In this document: positions 1 through 8,078 of the stretch, piece after piece | Numbering within the stretch: position 1 is the first letter of the stretch | Layout: each line of letters opens with the position of its first letter | Assembly (NCBI GenBank): GCA_963733935.1 | Contig: CAVTEQ010000018.1 | Location: forward strand, 124,001-188,000 | DNA: 64,000 bases | Direction of reading: 5' to 3' | Origin: JAHFUA01 sp963733935 | GTDB taxonomy: Bacteria; Acidobacteriota; Terriglobia; Terriglobales; Acidobacteriaceae | The notes under the pieces: generated by a model | Databases searched by the model: none | Told to the model about the DNA's origin: nothing | Seen by the model: only the letters and a program-made list of their open reading frames with translations | Position numbers and translations under genes: made by a program

Positions 1-540
1 CTGGACAAGGACACCAGCGGGCTGATCGTGGTGGCGAAAAGCGACCTCGCGCATCGCCGCCTGGCGGAGCAGTTCTCGCAGCGCGCGGTGAAGAAGACGT
101 ACCTCGCGCTGGTGCACGGCTGGATGAAGCAGGAGCGGGGCACCATCACCAGCGCCATCGGGCGCGACCGCGTGCGGCGCACCCGCATGACCACCCGCGC
201 CCGCGGCGGGCGGGAAGCCATTTCGCACTGGCGAGTTTTGCGCCGCATTCACTCCCGATTCGGCAAATTTTCACAATTGGAACTTAAGATCGATACCGGC
301 CGCACCCACCAGATTCGCGTCCATCTGGCCGCGCTCGGCCATCCTGTCGTTGGCGACGCCCTCTACGGAGCGCCGCGGGAACTGAAGGACAGGAGCGGAA
401 GTAAGCTGGCGCTGGGGAGAAACTTTCTTCATGCTGCAGCCATCGAATTTAAGCATCCCCGCACCGGCGCGCCCCTTCGTCTCGCGCGGCCCTTGCCGCC
501 CGAATTGGAGAACTTTCTAAGCAATCTCGAACGCGAGTGA
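1..540 (+). CDS. RluA-family 23S rRNA pseudouridine synthase, 5' truncated
   Basis: C-terminal part of an RluA-type pseudouridine synthase, which isomerises uridines in 23S rRNA. The first codons read LDKDTSGL, the catalytic HRLDxxTSGL motif whose Asp is the nucleophile, so the N-terminal S4/catalytic start lies off the left edge. Downstream are TYLALVHG and GRTHQIRVHLA followed by HPVVGDALYG, all diagnostic of the RluA/RluD/RluC family. About 179 residues remain out of a usual ~300. Its TGA stop overlaps the GTG codon that could start the next gene. Which 23S site it modifies cannot be decided from this fragment. Confidence 0.93.
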   Translation: MDKDTSGLIVVAKSDLAHRRLAEQFSQRAVKKTYLALVHGWMKQERGTITSAIGRDRVRRTRMTTRARGGREAISHWRVLRRIHSRFGKFSQLELKIDTGRTHQIRVHLAALGHPVVGDALYGAPRELKDRSGSKLALGRNFLHAAAIEFKHPRTGAPLRLARPLPPELENFLSNLERE

Positions 541-1604
541 ATACGGCTATAATGAAATCACAGATGAAAACGCTTTCCTTGTTGGTCCTTCTGCTGGGGA
601 TTTTGGTAATTGGCGCCGCTTCACAGAATGTCCCGGCCTCGGCCGGCAGCCCGACGGGCGCCGCTCCGGCTGCGAGCCCGGCTGCGCCGCCGCCCAGCTT
701 CTCCTCGCCGGTGGTGGCCCCCAAGAAAGTGCAAGAGACCAAACCGGCGGACGACGATGCGGACGCGGTCGCAACCTTCCGCAAGCGCGTCGATGAAGTC
801 AACGTCATCTTCACCGTGACCGACAAGCACGGCCACTTCATCAAAGATTTGAAGAAAGATGACATCCGCGTGCTGGACGACCACAAGCCGCCTTCGTCGG
901 TGGTGGAGTTCCGCAGCGAAACCGACCTGCCGCTGCGGGTCGGGCTGCTGGTCGACGCCAGCAATTCCATCCGCGACCGCTTCCGCTTCGAGCAGGAAGC
1001 GGCCATGTACTTCCTTTCGCAGGTGGTTCGGCCGAAGTCGGACGAGGCGTTTGTCCTCGGTTTCGACACCACCGCCGAGATCACCCAGGACTTCACCGAT
1101 AACGCCGAGAAGCTCTCCCACGGCGTGCGCATGCTGCGTCCCGGGGGCGGCACCGCGATGTACGACGCCATTTATTATGCCTGCCGCGACAAGCTGATGA
1201 AGGCGCACACCAACGGCCCCGTGCGCCGCGCCATTATTCTGGTAAGCGATGGTGAGGACAACCAGAGCCGCGTCACTCTGGGCGAGACCATCGAAATGGC
1301 ACAGCGGGCTGAAGTCATCCTCTATGCCATCAGCACCAACATCAGCAACATCAAGATGCGCGGCGACAAGATCATGGAGAAGATGGCCGAAGCCACCGGC
1401 GGACGCGCCTTCTTCCCCTTCAAGATCGAGGATGTGTCCAACGCCTTCGCCGAAATTCAGGACGAGCTGCGCAGCCAGTACGCCGTAGCCTACAAGCCCG
1501 CGGACTTCCAGGCCGACGGCCGCTACCGCGCCATCGACATCGCCTCCGACAACAAGAAGTACCATGTGCGCGCGCGCAAGGGGTATTTCGCGCCCACGCA
1601 GTAA
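537..1604 (+). CDS. Secreted VWFA-related Acidobacterial domain protein
   Basis: About 355 residues with a von Willebrand factor A domain in the variant family restricted largely to Acidobacteria. An N-terminal hydrophobic signal (around MKTLSLLVLLLGILVIGAAS) is followed by a Pro/Ala-rich linker and then the VWA fold. The MIDAS metal site is intact: DASNS (DxSxS), a GGGTAMYD threonine loop and SDGED. The GTG at 537 overlaps the upstream stop (GTGA), but ATG 552 or ATG 564 gives a cleaner signal peptide. A TATAAT at 548-553 would even support a near-leaderless start at 564. Two paralogues follow within 4 kb. The function of the family is unknown; an extracytoplasmic protein-binding role is inferred. 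Confidence 0.88.
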   Translation: MNTAIMKSQMKTLSLLVLLLGILVIGAASQNVPASAGSPTGAAPAASPAAPPPSFSSPVVAPKKVQETKPADDDADAVATFRKRVDEVNVIFTVTDKHGHFIKDLKKDDIRVLDDHKPPSSVVEFRSETDLPLRVGLLVDASNSIRDRFRFEQEAAMYFLSQVVRPKSDEAFVLGFDTTAEITQDFTDNAEKLSHGVRMLRPGGGTAMYDAIYYACRDKLMKAHTNGPVRRAIILVSDGEDNQSRVTLGETIEMAQRAEVILYAISTNISNIKMRGDKIMEKMAEATGGRAFFPFKIEDVSNAFAEIQDELRSQYAVAYKPADFQADGRYRAIDIASDNKKYHVRARKGYFAPTQ

Positions 1605-1634
1605 GGGCAGCAGTTAGCGCTTAGCATTTAGCCT

Positions 1635-2916
1635 GTGGCTTTCTGTGCGAGCTTGCAGCTTTTCCGACCACTCCGTCGGGTTGTTCCATTTGTACTGCTG
1701 CTCTGTGTCGTCGCCTGGGCCGAAGAGCAACCACCGCGGGCGATCACTGACCTCAAGCCCACCCTCATCCTAATTTCGATTGACGGCTTTCGCTACGATT
1801 ACCTCGACAAGTACAGCGCGCCGGCGCTGCAACGCCTGGCTGCCACCGGCGTGCGCGCCCAGGCCATGCAGCCGAGCTTTCCTACCTATACCTTTCCCAA
1901 CCATTACACTCTCGTGACCGGCCTCTATCCGGCGCACCACGGGATCGTGGGCAACGAGATGTACGATCCCGATTTCGACGCCACCTTCGTGTACAAGGAC
2001 CCGGTGGCAACGGAGGGCCGTTGGTGGGGCGGGGAACCGATTTGGGTCACGGCGGAAAAGCAAGGTCAGAAGACGGCCGCGCTGTTCTGGCCCGGGTCGA
2101 CTGCGCCCATCGCGGGCAAGCGGCCGGATCATTGGGAGCCCTTCGATGCCAAGGTCACGCCCGACCAGCGTGTCGACAAGATCCTCGGCTGGCTTGACCT
2201 GCCAGCCGAGCAACGTCCCACGTTCCTGGCGCTCTACTTCGACCAGGTGGACCACGAAGGCCATGAGGGCGGGCCGGATTCGCAGCAGGTGCGCGATGCC
2301 GTCGCCAGGGTGGATGCCGCCATCGGGCGGCTCGTGGACGGCTTGCGGCAGCGGGGCATCGAGCGGCAGGTCAACATCATCGTGGTCTCCGATCACGGCA
2401 TGACGGCTACACCGCCGCAGCAAGTCCTCTACATCGACGACTACATCGATCTGCGGCGCGTGCGCGTCGATCACTCGCGGCCAGTTTTTCACGTTATGGC
2501 CGGCGCTCGGCGAAACCGACGCCATCATCGCCAAGCTGCGGAAAGCCCCCCACGCGCATGTGTATCGGCGGGAGAACGTTCCGGCGCGCTGGCATTACAG
2601 TGGGAATCCCCGCATCGCGCCGATCATCTTGCTCGCCGATGAAGGCTGGAACATCACCGATCACGAATATGCCAAAACGCACGCGCTCAAGCCGGGCGGG
2701 CACGGATACGACAACAATGTGCGCTCCATGCAGGCCACCTTCATCGCTTCCGGCCCCGCCTTCAGGCAGGGAAGCAAGCTGCCCGCCTTTCCCAACGTGG
2801 ATGTATACGACCTAATGGCCCACCTGCTGCACCTGAAGCCGGCGCGCAATGATGGGACACTGACAGTGTTCAGGCCGGCGCTGGCGGTGAAGAAAAACGC
2901 CACCGATTTCCACTGA
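1635..2916 (+). CDS. Alkaline-phosphatase-superfamily nucleotide pyrophosphatase/phosphodiesterase, frameshifted
   Basis: Ectonucleotide pyrophosphatase/phosphodiesterase (NPP) type enzyme, probably exported: the N-terminus has a hydrophobic stretch (VPFVLLLCVVAWA). Metal and nucleophile motifs are visible: SIDGFRYDY, TFPNHYTLVTGLYPAHHG with the catalytic Thr before FPN, DQVDHEGH and SDHGM. As written the frame breaks at the T5 run 2485-2489. Reading T4 instead gives PVFTLWPALGE and joins cleanly to a second frame (RRENVPARWHYSGNPRIAP, then ADEGW and GHGYDN) that ends at 2916. The joined product is about 427 residues, normal for the family. The first ATG codons in the frame are well inside the hydrophobic stretch, so the exact start at 1635 (GTG) is uncertain. 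Confidence 0.85.
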
Positions 2917-2967
2917 TTGACACGGATCATAAAAACAATCCGTGAACATCCGTGTGAATCCGTGGCT
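2900..2967. repeat. Long intergenic palindrome, CACGGAT family (family B)
   Basis: Two arms built from near-tandem 'CACGGAT/TCCGTG' words around a short A-rich loop, starting inside the last codons of the phosphodiesterase and ending just before the convergent VWFA gene. Homologous elements lie at 61022-61094 and 62968-63039. It could act as a bidirectional terminator between these convergent genes; that role is inferred. Confidence 0.75.
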
Positions 2968-2976
2968 GATTTTGCG

Positions 2977-4011
2977 CTACTTCGCCAGGGCGTAATATCC
3001 GCGGCGCGCCTGCACGCGATACCCTTCTTTGCTCCTCACGTCGATCTTGCGATAGCTGCCGTCGTGGGCCGTGTTGGTGGGAGTGTAGCCAATGTTGTAC
3101 TGGCTGCGCAGTTCGGCGGAGATCTGGTCGAAGGCCTGTTTCAGCTTGTCCATCTTGTTCCCCACTTCGATGACGCGTCCGCCGGTTTCTTCCGCCAGCT
3201 TCTTCATCTCGCCGGAGCCGAAACCCTGGTACATGCCGTGCAGGCCGCGATCGGCGATGAGCAACACATACACCATCGCGTCCGCCTTCTGCGCTACCTC
3301 GATGGCTTCGCGGGGCTTGGTCTTGCTGCCTTCGTCCTCGCCGTCGGTAAGAATGATCATGGCTTTGCGGCCGACTTCGCTTGACAGCCGGTCTTTGGCG
3401 GCCAGGTAGACGGCGTCGTAGAGATCGGTGCAGCAGGCATCGCGCCCGGCGGGGATTGGCCCTTGCCCCACCCCGGGCACACCGCTGATGCCTCCCTGGG
3501 GAGAGCCGCCACCGATCTTGGTGCGGTTCAGTGCCACGCGCAGGTCGCGGGGATCGTTGGTGAAGTCCTGCAGCAGGGACACATCGGCGTCGAAGCTGAT
3601 CACAAAAGCCAGATCTTTCTTGCGCAGCACCTGGCTCAGGAACGCCGCGCCCACTTCCTGCTCCATGGGCAGGACGCGTGTCTGGCTGGGGCTGGTATCG
3701 ATCAGAATCCCGAGGGTCAGCGGCTGATCGGTTTCGGCGGCAAAATACTTGATCTTCTGCGGCGCGCCGTCTTCGGAAATCTCGAAGCCGTCCTTGGTGA
3801 GATTGGGGATCAGCAGGCCTTTCTTGTCCTTGACGTTGAAGAACACGTTGACAACGTCGACCTGGACCTTCAGCGTCCCGACGGTGTCTTTGTCTTGATT
3901 GCGCTCGTCCTGCGGCGTCTGCGCCGGCGAAACCCTCCCCAGCAGCGCCATGCACGCCAAGGCACAGCAGCACACCCCTCGCACCGCGGAGCGCTTCAGC
4001 AGTTTGGTCAT
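2977..4011 (-). CDS. Secreted VWFA-related Acidobacterial domain protein
   Basis: 344 residues with an N-terminal signal (cysteine-rich CCCALACMALLG), then the same VWFA-related fold as the gene at 537. The MIDAS motif DTSPS (DxSxS) and LTDGEDEGS are present. The C-terminal block (AELRSQYNIGYTPT, then YRVQARRGYYA) matches the ending of both neighbours, so the three genes are paralogues. It is transcribed toward the phosphodiesterase and away from the third paralogue, with which it shares a ~95-bp divergent intergenic region. Binding partner and role unknown. Confidence 0.87.
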   Translation of the reverse strand: MTKLLKRSAVRGVCCCALACMALLGRVSPAQTPQDERNQDKDTVGTLKVQVDVVNVFFNVKDKKGLLIPNLTKDGFEISEDGAPQKIKYFAAETDQPLTLGILIDTSPSQTRVLPMEQEVGAAFLSQVLRKKDLAFVISFDADVSLLQDFTNDPRDLRVALNRTKIGGGSPQGGISGVPGVGQGPIPAGRDACCTDLYDAVYLAAKDRLSSEVGRKAMIILTDGEDEGSKTKPREAIEVAQKADAMVYVLLIADRGLHGMYQGFGSGEMKKLAEETGGRVIEVGNKMDKLKQAFDQISAELRSQYNIGYTPTNTAHDGSYRKIDVRSKEGYRVQARRGYYALAK

Positions 4012-4105
4012 GAATTTCCTGATAATTTAGTTAGATGCGGCAACTCGCGCCTTCGTCCATTATCATATCGTGGTGGGCGTGAACAAGGCCACCGGGAGAT
4101 CGTCG

Positions 4106-5338
4106 ATGCTCAAAGCGGCGAAATGGACGTGGTTGCTGGCATTGCTGGCGGGCATGAGCGCGGGACAGCAGTCGCCGGCCCCCCTCGGCCCGCTGGACAC
4201 CGCGCAGGAACAGCTTCCCTCCGAGCCGAGTCCACAAAACAACGTGCCTGCTCCGGCGCCCGTGCCTACGCCGCCCAGCGTTCCGGCGCCCGCTCCCGAG
4301 CCCCCGGAACGTGCCTTCACTCCCGCGGCGCCAGGCCCGCCCAACGAGCGCGACGAGATCATCAACACCATGCGGGTTGATGTACGGTTCGTAGTCGTCC
4401 CCGTGATGGTGAAGGATCTGAGCGGGCACCTGGTGGAAGGCCTCAGCCGGAAGGATTTCGCGGTGTTCGAGGACGGAGTCCAGCAGCAGATCCGCTTCTT
4501 CACCAGCGATCCATTCCCGCTCTCGGCCGCCGTAGTGCTGGACGTAGGCCTGCCCGACACCGTGCTGCACAAGGTCAACGAAACTTTGCCGGCGCTGGCC
4601 GCCGCCTTCAGCGAGTTCGACGAGATCGCCTTCTACACCTTCGGCAACTCGGTGAACAAAGAGCACGATTTCAGCGCCGTCAACGAGCGCTACAGCAAGT
4701 CGATTAAGCAAATGAAGAAGCAAGGCCAGCCCGCCGGAGCGCCGGTGGCGGGCGGTCCGCTCGGCCAGTCGGGACCATCGACGAACGGCAAGCCGGTGGA
4801 TCCTAACGTGCCGCACGGCGGAGTCTACGTGCAGTACCGCGAGGCGCACGTGCTCAACGACGCCATCCTGGCGGCGGCGCTCGACCTGGCCAAGCGTCCC
4901 AAGGACCGTCGCAAGCTGATCTTCGTCATCAGCGACGGCAAGGAAGTCGGCAGCCACGCCAACTTTCCCCAGGTGCTCAAGGTGCTGCTCTCGAACAGCA
5001 TCAGCGTCTATGGCGTGGCGGTAGGCGAGTCGGCGATGCCGATCATCGATAAAATCGAAAAGATCAATGCTCCCGGCAGCGGCCATGCCAACCTGCTGCC
5101 CCGTTACACCAGCAAGACCGGCGGCGACGTGCTCGCCGAATTCGACCGGAGCGCCATCGAAACCGCCTACGCTCACGTCACCTCCGAGGCGCGCAATCAG
5201 TACACCCTGGGTTACAACGCCAAGTCCGGCGCTCCCAGCAACACCTTTCGCAACATCGAAGTCATCGTGCACCGCCCCAATATGAAGGTGCAGGCCCGGG
5301 ACGGCTACTACCCCCTGCCGGTTGCTCCTCCATTGTGA
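4106..5338 (+). CDS. Secreted VWFA-related protein with degenerate MIDAS
   Basis: Third VWFA-related paralogue, about 410 residues. I prefer ATG 4106 because it begins directly at a signal peptide (MLKAAKWTWLLALLAGMSAG); an in-frame GTG exists at 4070. A long Pro-rich spacer (roughly residues 25-75) precedes the VWA domain. The position of the DxSxS metal motif reads LDVGLPD, so the Ser ligands are missing, although ISDGKEVGS is kept. It may therefore not bind metal. The C-terminal EARNQYTLGYN and VQARDGYYPL blocks match the other two proteins. Confidence 0.86.
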   Translation: MLKAAKWTWLLALLAGMSAGQQSPAPLGPLDTAQEQLPSEPSPQNNVPAPAPVPTPPSVPAPAPEPPERAFTPAAPGPPNERDEIINTMRVDVRFVVVPVMVKDLSGHLVEGLSRKDFAVFEDGVQQQIRFFTSDPFPLSAAVVLDVGLPDTVLHKVNETLPALAAAFSEFDEIAFYTFGNSVNKEHDFSAVNERYSKSIKQMKKQGQPAGAPVAGGPLGQSGPSTNGKPVDPNVPHGGVYVQYREAHVLNDAILAAALDLAKRPKDRRKLIFVISDGKEVGSHANFPQVLKVLLSNSISVYGVAVGESAMPIIDKIEKINAPGSGHANLLPRYTSKTGGDVLAEFDRSAIETAYAHVTSEARNQYTLGYNAKSGAPSNTFRNIEVIVHRPNMKVQARDGYYPLPVAPPL

Positions 5339-5511
5339 CCGCCGGACATGTACTTGTGAACGGCTGACCCCGCACGGACCATTACCATCGTGTAGCGGAC
5401 CGGTTACGGGCTTATGGTATAAACGGCGCAGAGGCGATTCCACACATCGCATCCGGAATTTCCCCGCCCGGGACGTGTTGTTTTGCGGACGGCGGGGCTA
5501 GGACAGCGCCC

Positions 5512-6096
5512 TTGAGCTTCATCAATTTCGCGGCCCGCGAGATCAACTGCAAGATTGTCTATTACGGCCCCGGCCTCGGCGGCAAGACCACCAATCTGCA
5601 GTACGTCTACGACAAGACCGCCGACAAGCAGAAGGGCAAGATGATCTCGCTGGCCACCGAGGCCGACCGCACCCTGTTCTTCGACTTCCTGCCCCTCGAC
5701 CTGGGCACGGTGCGCGGCTTCAAGACCCGCTTCCACCTCTATACCGTCCCCGGACAGATCTTCTATGACGCCAGCCGCAAGCTGATCCTGCGCGGCGTGG
5801 ACGGCGTAGTCTTCGTCGCCGACTCACAACAAGAGCGCATGGACGCCAACCTGGAAGCCATGGACAACCTGCAGGAAAACCTGCTCGAGCACGGCTACCA
5901 GTTCGCCAATATCCCCTACGTCCTGCAGCTCAACAAGCGCGACCTGCCCAATGCCGTCCCCGCGGACACCTTGCGCGGCGAACTGGGGAAGAAAGGCGAG
6001 CCCACCGTCGAGGCCATCGCCTTCCAGGGAACCGGCGTCTTCGAAACGCTGAAAGAAATCGCCCGCCAGGTGCTGGCCGAGCTGAAGAAGAGCTAG
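5512..6096 (+). CDS. mglA: MglA-type small Ras-like GTPase
   Basis: 194-residue small GTPase of the MglA family, which in other bacteria sets cell polarity and drives gliding or type IV pilus reversal. The P-loop reads GPGLGGKTTN, the switch/Walker B region includes FDFLPLDLG and LYTVPGQ, and the guanine specificity motif is LNKRD (NKxD). The start is TTG in MSFINFAAREINCKIVYYGP, the usual MglA N-terminus. A TATAAA-like -10 lies at about 5417. No MglB partner is next to it, but pilT occurs elsewhere in the window, so a link to pilus-based motility is plausible. Confidence 0.93.
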   Translation: MSFINFAAREINCKIVYYGPGLGGKTTNLQYVYDKTADKQKGKMISLATEADRTLFFDFLPLDLGTVRGFKTRFHLYTVPGQIFYDASRKLILRGVDGVVFVADSQQERMDANLEAMDNLQENLLEHGYQFANIPYVLQLNKRDLPNAVPADTLRGELGKKGEPTVEAIAFQGTGVFETLKEIARQVLAELKKS

Positions 6097-6123
6097 CTGC
6101 TCGCAGGCGCAACCCACAAATCA

Positions 6124-6368
6124 AGGCCCGTAGAGCCTGCCCTGAGCGAAGTCGAAGGGGCCGGCCGAGTTTAGCCCAGGACGAAGTCCTGGGTAGGCGT
6201 GTTAAACAATCCGAGCCCCTTCAAGGGGCGGCACGGTGAGATGGTCTCTCCAGGAACAAAAAGCCCCGCCCTTGGCAAAACCGGCCAAGGGTAGGGCACC
6301 CTATGGTGGCCTCGGCTACGCCCGAACGCCTCAACTTCGACTCCGCTCAGGGCAGGCTCTACGGGCCT
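6124..6368. mobile_element. MITE-like element bounded by 35-bp inverted repeats
   Basis: The left end (6124-6158) and right end (6334-6368) are inverted copies matching at 33 of 35 positions; their shared core is CCTGCCCTGAGCGAAGTCG. Inside are perfect small hairpins: CCCAGGAC-GAA-GTCCTGGG near 6176-6194 and CCCTTGGC...GCCAAGGG at 6268-6292, the latter a member of a dispersed family (family C). The element holds no convincing gene. It resembles a non-autonomous palindromic element; related single copies of the end sequence occur at 21983-22016 and 62092-62126. Confidence 0.6.
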
Positions 6369-6440
6369 CTGCGTCTTGCGGCAGGCAATCCCTGGATATC
6401 ACAATCAGACATTAGTGTGCGCAGCATATTAACAAACTGC

Positions 6441-6469
6441 TTGACACGATCCGCAAGCTGTGTTATTAG
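6441..6469 (+). promoter_or_regulatory. Sigma-70-like promoter for the 6624 gene
   Basis: Perfect -35 TTGACA (6441-6446), 17-bp spacer, -10 TATTAG (6464-6469). It lies in an unusually AT-rich stretch containing ATTAG-TATGT-CTAAT (about 6465-6480), an inverted repeat overlapping the -10 that could be an operator. It would give a leader of about 150 nt. Confidence 0.45.
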
Positions 6470-6623
6470 TATGTCTAATGTATTATCTAATTGATATAGT
6501 ATTGCCGGTTCGCGCGCAACTCCTTTGTTTGACTGTTTTTACCTGTAAGTCCTTTATTTCGACGGTTCGCGACTGTTAACAGTAGCTAAGTTGTTGATTC
6601 TACGTTCACCGAAGGAGGGGGTT

Positions 6624-7427
6624 ATGCACCCCATACAGCAACTCAGGAAAGCAAGTATCGAGGCCGCCAAGCGGCCGGTTCGTCAGCCCATGCAGGCGGC
6701 GCACGCGTCGCCGCGCTGTCAGCACATCTGCGACAACGGCCGGCGCTGCGCCGCTCCCGCGCTGCGCGGTCAGGGCCTGTGTCACTTCCACACCCGCGCC
6801 ACCGACCCGGCAACCTATGACGAGCGCTGGTTCCCCGTCATCGAAAACGCCACCAGCCTGCAGATCGCCATTGCGCGGGTGCAACGCTTTCTGCTGATGG
6901 ACGGCTTCGAATTCAAACGCGCCACCGCGCTGCTCTACTCGCTGCAGATCGCCTGCATGAACCTCAAGAATCTCAAGGCCGAGAATCCTCACTTGGCGCT
7001 CCCAGCCGAGCCGCCGCAGCTCGAGGCCGCAGCCGCCGATAACCAACCGGAAGAAGAGAAGCCTGGCCAGAGCGGCCCTGGGGAAGCGGTGGCGGAAGCG
7101 CCGGCCGCCGCGCCCGCCACGGGCGAGAATGTTGAGCCGCCGCCGCGCCGCGGCGAGGATCCCGAGGATCTTTATGCGGTCGCACTCAGGGAGGGCATGG
7201 CCGGCGTGGCGGCCCGGCTCGGCAAAGCGCCTGCGACTGCGGCCAAGAGAGAAGAGAAGGTTGGCGGCAACGGCAACGGGCAGGCGGCGGAAGCGCCATC
7301 CGCCGCGCCCGCCAAGGGCGGCAATGGCCGGATCGAGGCGCCGCTGCCCGCCGGCGAGAACAATGATCGGAACCTGCCCCGGAGGCAGCGCCGGGCGACG
7401 CCCTTGCCGCAAACTGCGGCGGGATAG
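6624..7427 (+). CDS. Hypothetical protein with Cys/His cluster
   Basis: About 267 residues, starting at ATG 6624 behind a strong ribosome site (GAAGGAGG at 6611-6618). The N-terminal third has a conserved-looking CQHICDNGRRC...LCHFH cluster (C-x3-C-x5-C-x9-C-x2-H), suggesting a small treble-clef-like zinc site. A helical segment follows (about residues 60-110). The C-terminal half is low-complexity Ala/Pro/Glu-rich and contains a repeated AEAP-AAPA block. Proteins with this Cys/His N-terminus are frequent unassigned proteins in Acidobacteria. No function can be given; DNA binding is only a guess. Confidence 0.7.
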   Translation: MHPIQQLRKASIEAAKRPVRQPMQAAHASPRCQHICDNGRRCAAPALRGQGLCHFHTRATDPATYDERWFPVIENATSLQIAIARVQRFLLMDGFEFKRATALLYSLQIACMNLKNLKAENPHLALPAEPPQLEAAAADNQPEEEKPGQSGPGEAVAEAPAAAPATGENVEPPPRRGEDPEDLYAVALREGMAGVAARLGKAPATAAKREEKVGGNGNGQAAEAPSAAPAKGGNGRIEAPLPAGENNDRNLPRRQRRATPLPQTAAG

Positions 7428-7433
7428 CTTCCG

Positions 7434-7486
7434 CTACCGGAGATGCAAACTGCGCAGCATGCTCTCACAGGTGGGGCGCGGCTCGC
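7434..7486 (-). pseudogene. Remnant copy of the 3' end of the M48 protease gene
   Basis: On the minus strand this segment reads EPRPTCESMLRSLHLR followed by TAG, almost the same as ELRPTFESMLRSLHLR-TAA at the end of the M48 gene at 8079-8131. The two 53-bp segments match at 45 positions and are direct repeats 645 bp apart. They bracket the DUF433/DUF5615 pair exactly. The copy has no upstream gene body and is therefore a leftover terminus. Confidence 0.75.
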
Positions 7487-7530
7487 ATCGCTTGCGGGCC
7501 GGTCGTATACTCGTACTGGCCGGGCAGGTA

Positions 7531-7761
7531 ATGGCCATGACGAAGAAGCCTATTGTTCACAGCGATCCCGACGTTTTAGGCGGAACCCCAGTGTTTGTCG
7601 GCACGCGCGTACCGGTCAAGACGCTGTACGACTACCTGGAGGGTGGCGACTCGCTCGACGAGTTCCTTAACGACTTTCCGTCGGTCGCCCGCGAGCAGGC
7701 GGTTGCAGCATTGGAACTGGGACGCACCATGACGGAAGCCAATGCGACTGTTGCTCGATGA
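7531..7761 (+). CDS. DUF433 antitoxin
   Basis: About 76 residues; ATG 7531 or 7537 are both possible. The sequence IVHSDPDVLGGTPVFVGTRVPV followed by LYDYLEGGDSLDEFLNDFP and a short helix is the classical DUF433 fold, a small winged-helix-like antitoxin partner. It overlaps the downstream DUF5615 toxin gene by 20 bp, the usual arrangement of this type II toxin-antitoxin pair. The longer open frame upstream (from 7129) is antisense to low-complexity coding and is not part of it. Confidence 0.85.
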   Translation: MAMTKKPIVHSDPDVLGGTPVFVGTRVPVKTLYDYLEGGDSLDEFLNDFPSVAREQAVAALELGRTMTEANATVAR

Positions 7762-8062
7762 GTGCGTGCCCCGTAGTCTTAAGGGCGAGCTGCCAGGGCA
7801 TGATGTTCATACGGTCGCTGAAATGGGCTGGTCGTCGAAACGCAATAGCGAACTTCTCCAGTTGATGCTCGGCCAGCGCTTCGAGTGTCTTGTGACCGTA
7901 GATCAGAACCTACAGTTTCAGCAGAGCATAAGTGCAGCCGGGGTCGCGGTCGTTATCATCGTCGCCAAGACTAATCGGTTGAAAGAGCTTCGACCCTTAA
8001 TCCCGCGCGTGCTCAGTGCGCTTGCAGGGATATCGGCCGGCGAAACCGTCCGCGTTCTCTGA
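7742..8062 (+). CDS. DUF5615 PIN-like toxin
   Basis: 106 residues beginning MRLLLDECVPRSL, with the acidic residues of the PIN-like fold (LLLDEC, HDVHTVAEMGW, LVTVDQNL) that place it in DUF5615, the putative RNase toxin paired with DUF433. The ATG lies inside the antitoxin frame, indicating translational coupling. The pair sits between two copies of the M48 gene terminus, which suggests it arrived as a unit. Confidence 0.85.
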   Translation: MRLLLDECVPRSLKGELPGHDVHTVAEMGWSSKRNSELLQLMLGQRFECLVTVDQNLQFQQSISAAGVAVVIIVAKTNRLKELRPLIPRVLSALAGISAGETVRVL

Positions 8063-8078
8063 TGTGGCTGGTCCACAA

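Noticed and set aside
621..1565. Long antisense frames over the VWFA, NADH dehydrogenase, recN and M50 genes
   Set aside because: These are by-products of high GC content; they lack ribosome sites and have no protein family pattern, while the opposite frames have clear domains.
6303..6494. 63-residue open frame
   Set aside because: It begins in the right end of the inverted-repeat element and continues into the AT-rich promoter region; no ribosome site or protein-like pattern.
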